The position numbers were made by a program, and so were the translations under genes. Below are positions 4,721-9,640 of a DNA stretch of 9,640 bases, piece by piece (within the stretch, counting starts at the first letter, position 1; each line of letters starts with the position of its first letter). The stretch comes from Alphaproteobacteria bacterium UBA1303 (GTDB lineage: Bacteria; Pseudomonadota; Alphaproteobacteria; Micropepsales; Micropepsaceae), in assembly GCA_002307315.1 (NCBI GenBank), contig DBTZ01000040.1:79646-89285 (forward strand). Direction: 5' to 3'. The notes beneath the pieces are model-generated. The model had not been told where the DNA came from. It ran no database searches and was given only the letters and a program-made list of their open reading frames with translations.

Positions 4721-5581
4721 ATGGCCGCCACGTTCAAAGAGCGTCTTTACCGGGGATATGCCCAGGCGATGGAGATCGTCGGCAAGCCGCTTATCGACGA
4801 AAAAAGCCCGTATCAGCGCATCCAAATCTTCGATACGACGCTGAACGGGCGGGTGATGACGCTCGACGGCGTGGTCCAGATCACCAGCCGGGACGAGAGT
4901 GCCTATGCCGAAATGCTGACACATTTGCCGATGCTCGAGCACGGCAAAGTTAAGAGTGTCATGATCGTCGGCGGCGGCGATCTGTCGATCGCCGAGGAGG
5001 CGCTCAAACACCGCTCCGTTAAGGATGTGGTGCTGGTCGACATCGACGGCCGGGTGGTGGAGCTGTGCAAAAAGCACTTCGCCGCGGTCAATGCCAAGGC
5101 CTTTAAGGATAAGCGGCTGACCGTCGAGATCGCCGATGCCTTCGAATACTTAAGCCGCAAAGAGTGCAAAAGCCGCTTCGATCTGATCGTCGGCGACCGG
5201 CCCGATCCCATCGGCCCCGGCCAGGCCCTGTTCGGCGAAACCTTCTACGATCGCATCAAACGGGCCTTGAGGCCCGGCGGCATCGCCACCTTCCAGACCG
5301 GCGTGCCGTTCTATCAACCCAGCGAGGTCACCGAGGCTTTGGCCGAATTGAAGCGTCATTTTCCGCAATCCGGCCTGTATCTCACCGTGGTGCCGAGCTA
5401 TATCGGCGGTTTCATGGCGTTGTCCTGGGCGGGCAAGGGCAGGCGCCTCGGCACGCCGGCCGGCATCAAAAAAGCGGCGGCGGCATTCAAACGGCTGAAG
5501 CTCAAGACCGACTATTACACCCCGGCGATTCATGCAGCGGCTTTCGCGCTTCCGGCCTGGATCGAACGACTTAAGCCATGA
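4721..5581 (+). CDS. speE: Spermidine synthase (polyamine aminopropyltransferase), divergent
   Basis: The 286-residue protein aligns along its whole length with E. coli SpeE, which transfers aminopropyl from decarboxylated AdoMet to putrescine. Conserved parts include G-R-V-M-T-L-D-G-V-V-Q (43-53), E-M-L-T-H (64-68), G-G-G-D (84-87), the acidic D-I-D end of the next strand (107-109), D159-R-P-D162-P-I-G-P-G containing the presumed catalytic Asp, and a C-terminal Y-Y-T-P-A-I-H-A-A-A-F-A-L-P. Several usual active-site residues differ: Y-A-E at 62-64 where Y-H-E is typical, G-G-G-D-L-S instead of G-G-G-D-G-G/A, and S-Y-I-G-G where T-Y-Y-G-G is typical. Pairing with speD argues that it is active, but amine preference may differ. 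The start ATG has GGAG seven bases upstream. The stop overlaps the start of the next gene (ATGA). Confidence 0.92.
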   Translation: MAATFKERLYRGYAQAMEIVGKPLIDEKSPYQRIQIFDTTLNGRVMTLDGVVQITSRDESAYAEMLTHLPMLEHGKVKSVMIVGGGDLSIAEEALKHRSVKDVVLVDIDGRVVELCKKHFAAVNAKAFKDKRLTVEIADAFEYLSRKECKSRFDLIVGDRPDPIGPGQALFGETFYDRIKRALRPGGIATFQTGVPFYQPSEVTEALAELKRHFPQSGLYLTVVPSYIGGFMALSWAGKGRRLGTPAGIKKAAAAFKRLKLKTDYYTPAIHAAAFALPAWIERLKP

Positions 5582-6108
5582 CCGACGCCAATGGTCTTCC
5601 CGATCCCGAGGTGCGCGAAGCTGCGGTCTATGCGCGGTTCGAATCCCTTGGTGTCGCCTGGAAGACGGTTAGCCACCGTCCGGTGTTTACCGTCGAGGAT
5701 TCGGCGGACGTTTATGCCATCCTGAGCGGCGCCCACACCAAGAACCTGTTCCTGAAAGACGCCAAGGGCGGAGTGTGGCTGGTCTGCTTGCGCGCCGACA
5801 TCCGGCTGGACTTGAAGGCGCTGTCCAAGCAACTTAGGGCCCCGCGCTTTTCGTTTGGGTCTGCCGATCTGCTGATCGCAACGTTGGGCATCGCGCCCGG
5901 TGCGGTCAATCCATTCGCCTTGATGAACGATTCGGACGGCAAGGTTACTGCGGTGTTGGACAAGGGCATGCTAGCGATGAGTCCGGTGAACTTCCACCCC
6001 ATGCGCAACGACCGCACATGCGCAATTTCCGCCGAAGGATTATTGGCCTTCGTCCGCTCCACCGGCCGCGAACCGGTCGTAGCGGTTATGCCGGAAAAAG
6101 TGGGCTAG
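5578..6108 (+). CDS. proX: ProX/YbaK-type Ala-tRNA(Pro) deacylase
   Basis: The 176-residue protein is a free-standing trans-editing enzyme of the YbaK/ProX (INS) superfamily, of the PrdX/ProXp-ala kind often annotated 'prolyl-tRNA synthetase associated domain'. These hydrolyse Ala mischarged on tRNA(Pro) and so guard translation accuracy. Visible family features are S-H-R-P-V-F-T-V-E-D (32-41), H-T-K-N-L-F-L-K-D (53-61, with the catalytically important Lys55), L-D-L-K-A-L-S (77-83), L-G-I-A-P-G-A-V-N-P-F (103-113) and F-H-P-M-R-N-D-R-T (139-147, His140). Its ATG overlaps the speE stop by 4 bp, so it is probably cotranscribed and translationally coupled with speE, an unexpected functional pairing. 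Its stop overlaps that of trmFO, and the trmFO terminator lies within its last codons. The symbol proX follows one common usage; prdX is also used. Confidence 0.9.
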   Translation: MTDANGLPDPEVREAAVYARFESLGVAWKTVSHRPVFTVEDSADVYAILSGAHTKNLFLKDAKGGVWLVCLRADIRLDLKALSKQLRAPRFSFGSADLLIATLGIAPGAVNPFALMNDSDGKVTAVLDKGMLAMSPVNFHPMRNDRTCAISAEGLLAFVRSTGREPVVAVMPEKVG

Positions 6109-6116
6109 CCGCCCAC
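6095..6116 (-). terminator. Intrinsic terminator of trmFO, inside the end of proX
   Basis: GTGGGC (6100-6105) pairs with GCCCAC (6111-6116) around a 5-nt loop. On the minus strand the stem is followed by five T (A-run 6095-6099). The upstream arm uses the last codons of trmFO and the loop holds most of its stop codon, while the downstream arm and T-run lie inside proX. It is short (6 bp) but GC-rich and correctly oriented for trmFO; on the plus strand no T-tract follows, so it would not serve proX. Confidence 0.7.
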
Positions 6117-7439
6117 ACTATTCAGCCAGCCGGCAAGATCGGTTAGGGCCCGTGCGCTCTGCGCCCGCTTGCGGTCTTTGCCGCGGGCCTTGTCTCCGGG
6201 CGGCAGCGGCGGCAACAGACCGAAACTGATGTTCATCGGCTGGAAGGTCTTTTCGTCGGCACCGCGCAAATGCGCCAGCAGCGCGCCGAGCGCGGTGGTG
6301 GCCGGCGGCATGGTGCAGGGGCGGCCGCCTAGGTCGGCGGCGGCAAAACGTCCGGCCAAAAGCCCGATGGCGGCGCTTTCGACATAGCCTTCGACGCCGG
6401 TAACCTGCCCGGCAAAGCGCAAATTGGGCCGCGCTTTCAGGCGCAGGCGTTCGTCCAGCAGCCGCGGCGCATTGATGAAGGTATTGCGGTGCAGGCCGCC
6501 GAGCCGGGCGAACTCGGCGCGCTCCAGGCCGGGAATCATGCGGAAGATACGCGTCTGCTCGCCGTGTTTCAGTTTGGTCTGGAAACCGACGATATTCCAT
6601 AAGGTGCCCAGCGCGTTGTCGCGCCTAAGCTGTACCACCGCATAAGGACGAATGCCGGTGCGTTCGTCCATCAGCCCCACCGGCTTCATCGGGCCGAAGC
6701 GCAAGGTATCTTCGCCCCGCCCAGCCATCACCTCGATCGGCAGGCAGCCCTCGAAATAGGGCGTATTCTTCTCCCAGTCGCGAAATTCGGTTTTCTCGCC
6801 GGCAATCAGCGCGGCATGGAAGGCAAGGTATCGTTCGCGATCCATCGGGCAGTTGATGTAGTCGGCCCCGTCGCCTTTTCCGTAGCGCGATTGCATGAAA
6901 GCGATGTCCATGTCGACGGTATCGCGCAGCACGATCGGCGCGATGGCGTCGAAGAAATGCAAGGAGGTTTCGCCGGTCGCGGCGCGGATCGCCTCGGCCA
7001 GGGCCGGACGGGTCAAGGGGCCGGTGGCGAGAATGGTCGCGCCCCATTCCTCCGGCGGCAGTTCGTCGACCTCTTCGCGGCGAATTTCGACCTTCGGATG
7101 GTTCGTTACGGCGGCGGTGACAGCGGCGGAAAAATTCTCGCGATCCACCGCCAGCGCGCCGCCCGCGGGCAGGCGATGCGCATCGGCCAGCTTCAAGATC
7201 AGCGATCTGGCGCGACGCATCTCTTCGTGCAGAAGCCCCACGGCGTTGTTTTCGGCGTCGTCCGAACGCAGGGAATTGGAACACACCAGTTCGGCGAAGT
7301 TCTCGGTCCGGTGCGCTTCCGTGCCTTTTATGGGACGCATTTCGTGCAGTACCACCGAAACGCCCGCTTCCGCCGCCTGCCAAGCAGCCTCGCTGCCGGC
7401 CAGGCCGGCCCCGACGATATGAAGAACGGGTTGTCCCAC
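6105..7439 (-). CDS. trmFO: Folate/FAD-dependent tRNA m5U54 methyltransferase TrmFO
   Basis: TrmFO methylates U54 in the T-loop of tRNAs using methylenetetrahydrofolate as carbon donor and FADH2 as reductant. The 444-residue protein has the normal family length. Diagnostic features are the N-terminal dinucleotide site H-I-V-G-A-G-L-A-G-S-E-A-A (7-19), H-E-M-R-P, the T-E-N-F-A-E-L-V-C-S-N-S-L-R-S block with Cys53 (equivalent to catalytic C53 of Bacillus TrmFO), E-G-C-L-P-I-E-V-M-A-G-R-G with Cys232 (Bacillus C226), and R-F-G-P-M-K-P-V-G-L. The GTG at 7437-7439 is the start, supported by GAGAGG six bases upstream and by the family N-terminus. The gene is monocistronic here, convergent with proX, with a compact terminator at its 3' end. 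Confidence 0.97.
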   Translation of the reverse strand: MGQPVLHIVGAGLAGSEAAWQAAEAGVSVVLHEMRPIKGTEAHRTENFAELVCSNSLRSDDAENNAVGLLHEEMRRARSLILKLADAHRLPAGGALAVDRENFSAAVTAAVTNHPKVEIRREEVDELPPEEWGATILATGPLTRPALAEAIRAATGETSLHFFDAIAPIVLRDTVDMDIAFMQSRYGKGDGADYINCPMDRERYLAFHAALIAGEKTEFRDWEKNTPYFEGCLPIEVMAGRGEDTLRFGPMKPVGLMDERTGIRPYAVVQLRRDNALGTLWNIVGFQTKLKHGEQTRIFRMIPGLERAEFARLGGLHRNTFINAPRLLDERLRLKARPNLRFAGQVTGVEGYVESAAIGLLAGRFAAADLGGRPCTMPPATTALGALLAHLRGADEKTFQPMNISFGLLPPLPPGDKARGKDRKRAQSARALTDLAGWLNSVGG

Positions 7440-7594
7440 ACGTCACCTCTCGCAATTTGAGTCTGTTCTATCCACTCTGCGGATATTTAGCATCTTCTCG
7501 CATAAATTGCCGCGGCCGTCCCGGAGCACAGATGACAGGGGCAAGGCAACCTGCCTATGATCGCCGTTGAGGGCCTATGCCTGAAGGAATGTGC

Positions 7595-8461
7595 GTGAAC
7601 AAGATCCCGGTAATACCAACGATCGCCAAAACCTACGGGTTTGTCCTCGGCCAGTTCGGCCGCATCGTCGGGTTGATCTGGCTACCGGCCGTGCTGGTGG
7701 CGGTAAGCGGATTTTTTCTGAAGTTGCCGTATCTGCGGTTCATGGCGGATAACCAGGGCCAGGAGGATTTGGTACTCCAACACGGGACCATGCTCCTGGG
7801 ATTATATGCCTGCGGGGCGCTGGAGGTCGTGCTGTACGCGATAATGACGGCGGCAATTACCCGAGAAGTGCTGCACCCGTCCACCCAAAACACCTACTTC
7901 AACTTTTCCCTGAACGGAACGACGTTCCGCCTGATCGGCGGGTATTTCGGTCTTTTCGGCATGATCATGGTCTTTCTGCTGGCGGTATTGTCGGCAGTCT
8001 TGAGCCTGCGTTTGTTGCCCGGCGGCAAGGCGGCGGACGCCGCCGCAGGCATCGTGCTTTTGATCTGCATTCCGATTGCGATATATTTAGTGGCGCGCTT
8101 GAGCTTTCTGATTGCCCCGTCGACGGTCGAAGGCAAGGGGTTCGGCCTCGTGCAAAGCTGGCGCATGACCGATGGCAATGTCTGGCGGATCGTTGCGCTG
8201 GCCATGGCAACGAGCGTGCCGGTTGCCCTGGTATTTCTGATGGGACAAGTCGCCATCATGGGGCCGGACGTCGTCGTAAAACCTTTCGAACTTGCCATGT
8301 CCGACCCGTCGGCCCTGGAAAAAACGAGTTTACATCTCCAGAAGGTGCAGGCGGACAATTTTCCGCTGCTGGCCGGCTTGGAGTTTTTTCTGGCGCCGTT
8401 AACCATTGGGATGACGACTGCCGCTGCGGCGTTTTCCTATCGCGCCTTGACCGAGGATTGA
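7595..8461 (+). CDS. Six-helix integral membrane protein of unknown function
   Basis: I do not recognise a named function. The 288-residue product (counting from the GTG at 7595) has about six hydrophobic segments near residues 21-42, 65-88, 113-138, 149-172, 197-222 and 258-282, with no signal peptide. It carries an R-L-S-F-L-I-A-P-S-T-V-E-G-K-G segment followed by a polar Q-S-W-R-M-T-D-G-N-V-W-R stretch between helices 4 and 5. This layout recalls YciC/'glycerophosphoryl diester phosphodiesterase membrane domain'-like proteins common in alphaproteobacteria, but that link is only from pattern memory. The GTG start is preferred because AAGGA lies six bases before it; the in-frame ATGs at 7577 and 7589 are alternatives adding six or two residues. 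It is divergent from trmFO (155-bp gap, no clear promoter). Confidence 0.8.
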   Translation: MNKIPVIPTIAKTYGFVLGQFGRIVGLIWLPAVLVAVSGFFLKLPYLRFMADNQGQEDLVLQHGTMLLGLYACGALEVVLYAIMTAAITREVLHPSTQNTYFNFSLNGTTFRLIGGYFGLFGMIMVFLLAVLSAVLSLRLLPGGKAADAAAGIVLLICIPIAIYLVARLSFLIAPSTVEGKGFGLVQSWRMTDGNVWRIVALAMATSVPVALVFLMGQVAIMGPDVVVKPFELAMSDPSALEKTSLHLQKVQADNFPLLAGLEFFLAPLTIGMTTAAAAFSYRALTED

Positions 8462-8551
8462 CCGCTATCGCCAATTCCCCCGGCCCTTCGCGTCGCGCCT
8501 GGCGGATCGCCTCGTCCGCGGCCAACGCAGGGCTTGCGTAAATCTAGTCAA

Positions 8552-8592
8552 CAGGCTCTAGCCTGCGGTTCCGGTTGCGCCCGGCGCCGGAA
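8552..8592. repeat. Two inverted repeats upstream of the epimerase gene
   Basis: CAGGCT (8552-8557) and AGCCTG (8560-8565) form a compact dyad with a 2-bp centre, followed by TTCCGG (8569-8574) complementary to CCGGAA (8587-8592). They lie 48-88 bp before the epimerase start, after the membrane-protein gene. No T-tract follows, so a terminator is doubtful; an operator or leader structure is possible. Confidence 0.35.
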
Positions 8593-8639
8593 TGCGCTCT
8601 AAGCGTGCCCGCTTTTGAAGCCAGCTTGTTGGACATACC

Positions 8640-9611
8640 ATGACCGTGCTCGTGACCGGCGCCGCCGGCTTTATCGGATACCACGTTGCCGAAGCGCTGA
8701 TGATGCGCGGTACGGACGTTCTCGGTATCGACAATCTGAACGCCTATTACGACGTAAACCTCAAGGTGGCGCGGCTGAAGCGGCTGGAGGCGAAACAGAA
8801 GTTCTCCTTCCGTAAGCTGGATCTGGCCGATCGTACCGGTATGCTCAAGCTGGCGGACGAGTTTCCCGGCATCGACGGTATCGTTCATCTCGGCGCCCAG
8901 GCCGGCGTGCGCTATTCGCTGGAAAATCCCTTTGCCTACGTCGAATCCAATCTGATGGGGCAGGTGGTGGTGCTGGAACTGGCGCGCAAGCTCAAGGATC
9001 TGCGCCATACGGTGTATGCCAGTTCTTCGTCCGTGTACGGCGGCAATACCAAGCTGCCGTTTTCCGTCGGCGATGCGGTCGAGACGCCGGTTTCGCTCTA
9101 TGCCGCCACCAAGCGCGCCGACGAATTGATTTGCCACACCTACGCCCACCTTTACGGGTTGAAACTGACGGGCTTGCGCTTCTTCACCGTCTACGGCCCG
9201 TGGGGCCGGCCCGACATGGCGCCGATGCTGTTCGCCAGAGCGATCCTCAAGGGCGAGCCGATCCGCGTCTTCAACAATGGCGAGATGTGGCGCGACTTTA
9301 CCTTCATCGACGACATCGTCGGCGGCGTGCTGGCGGCGTTCGACCACCCGCCCGAGAGCCTGCCGCCGCATCGAATCTACAATCTCGGCAACAACAAGTC
9401 GGAGAAGCTGACCGATTTTATCGCCGCACTGGAAAGCGCTCTCGGCCGCGAAGCTGCGAAGACGTTCGAACCGATGCAGGCGGGCGACGTCGAAAAGACC
9501 TATGCCGACATCGAAAAAAGCCGCCGCGACCTCGGCTACGCGCCGACGACGCCGATATCGCAAGGCGTGCCGAAATTCGTCGAATGGTACCGCGATTTCT
9601 ACGGCGTCTGA
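8640..9611 (+). CDS. NAD-dependent nucleotide-sugar epimerase, probably UDP-glucuronate 4-epimerase
   Basis: The 323-residue protein is an extended short-chain dehydrogenase/reductase. It starts with the NAD-binding G-A-A-G-F-I-G (7-13) and Asp31 after the second strand (D-N-L-N-A-Y-Y-D). It then shows H-L-G-A-Q-A-G-V-R-Y-S (83-93), the catalytic Ser in A-S-S-S-S-V-Y-G (127-134), Tyr154-x-x-x-Lys158 in S-L-Y-A-A-T-K, and R-F-F-T-V-Y-G-P-W-G-R-P-D-M-A (180-194). The A-G-V-R-Y-S and P-W-G-R-P-D-M-A blocks are those of UDP-glucuronate 4-epimerases (LpsL, Gla type), which make UDP-galacturonate for lipopolysaccharide core, capsule or exopolysaccharide; a UDP-glucose 4-epimerase is the less likely alternative. 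Length matches the family. The ATG has a weak GGA ribosome site six bases upstream. It may open a surface-polysaccharide locus beyond the window. Confidence 0.92.
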   Translation: MTVLVTGAAGFIGYHVAEALMMRGTDVLGIDNLNAYYDVNLKVARLKRLEAKQKFSFRKLDLADRTGMLKLADEFPGIDGIVHLGAQAGVRYSLENPFAYVESNLMGQVVVLELARKLKDLRHTVYASSSSVYGGNTKLPFSVGDAVETPVSLYAATKRADELICHTYAHLYGLKLTGLRFFTVYGPWGRPDMAPMLFARAILKGEPIRVFNNGEMWRDFTFIDDIVGGVLAAFDHPPESLPPHRIYNLGNNKSEKLTDFIAALESALGREAAKTFEPMQAGDVEKTYADIEKSRRDLGYAPTTPISQGVPKFVEWYRDFYGV

Positions 9612-9623
9612 TCGCGGAGCAAC

Positions 9624-9640
9624 GTGCGCAAAAGCGTGTT
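9624..9640 (+). CDS. Possible 5' end of a following gene (partial)
   Basis: A GTG at 9624 has GGAG four bases upstream and opens a frame reading M-R-K-S-V to the window edge, 12 bp after the epimerase stop. This is the position and strand expected for the next gene of an operon. Only five codons are visible, so neither the gene nor its function can be confirmed. Confidence 0.3.

Noticed and set aside
4441..4737. Small open frames in the speD-speE gap
   Set aside because: They cross homopolymer runs and hairpins, have no good ribosome sites, and resemble no protein; better explained as promoter/leader DNA.
6816..7460. Open frames on the plus strand opposite trmFO
   Set aside because: They are antisense shadows of a strongly conserved TrmFO gene, with no ribosome site or recognisable domain.
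8544..9563. Long 339-codon open frame on the minus strand opposite the epimerase gene
   Set aside because: It is a mirror of a GC-rich coding region. The plus-strand frame has clear SDR motifs, whereas this one yields only a low-complexity His/Arg/Gly-rich product.
1..9640. CRISPR array, transposon, phage module, toxin-antitoxin pair or tRNA
   Set aside because: No regular spaced repeats, transposase or integrase motifs, paired small toxin/antitoxin genes or tRNA-like cloverleaf were seen on either strand.

Overview
The window looks like an ordinary chromosomal stretch of a GC-rich alphaproteobacterium, most probably of the Rhodospirillales type. The reasons are a FliX flagellar regulator (a family restricted to alphaproteobacteria), a PAS_5-type PAS protein, TrmFO, a class-1B AdoMet decarboxylase, and general codon use. 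This placement rests on family knowledge and not on a search. I see no insertion sequence, phage gene, CRISPR array, tRNA or rRNA, and no clear multi-gene undescribed system. Ten complete protein genes and one or two partial ones fill almost all of the space.

Layout. 1-446 (+) is the 3' end of a YmdB/TIGR00282 metallophosphoesterase gene. It converges on an ahpC-ahpD peroxide-detoxification pair (minus strand, 1708 down to 443), and the stop codons overlap. ahpC is preceded by an AT-rich promoter region with a perfect palindrome similar to a Fur-superfamily (Irr/PerR) operator. An isolated fliX (minus, 1852-2286) lies divergent from a PAS_5 protein gene (plus, 2424-2990). A strong hairpin then separates the PAS gene from a convergent LexA-like HTH/S24 self-cleaving repressor gene (minus, 3105-3737).

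3938-6108 is a polyamine and translation-quality block. speD (minus, with its own intrinsic terminator) is divergent from speE (plus) across 288 bp of structured GC-rich DNA. speE is joined by an ATGA overlap to a ProX/YbaK-type Ala-tRNA(Pro) deacylase gene. That gene converges on trmFO (minus, 6105-7439) with a second 4-bp stop overlap, and the trmFO terminator lies inside the end of the deacylase gene. 7595-8461 (plus) encodes a six-helix membrane protein of unknown function. 8640-9611 (plus) encodes a nucleotide-sugar epimerase, probably UDP-glucuronate 4-epimerase, with a possible next gene starting at the window edge.

How the genes work together. AhpC and AhpD form a peroxide reductase system, with AhpD recycling AhpC. 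SpeD supplies decarboxylated AdoMet for SpeE to make spermidine. ProX and TrmFO both act on tRNA. The points most worth a second look are the active-site substitutions in SpeE, the operator over the ahpC promoter, the self-cleaving repressor with repeated upstream motifs, and the two convergent pairs with overlapping stops and embedded hairpins.
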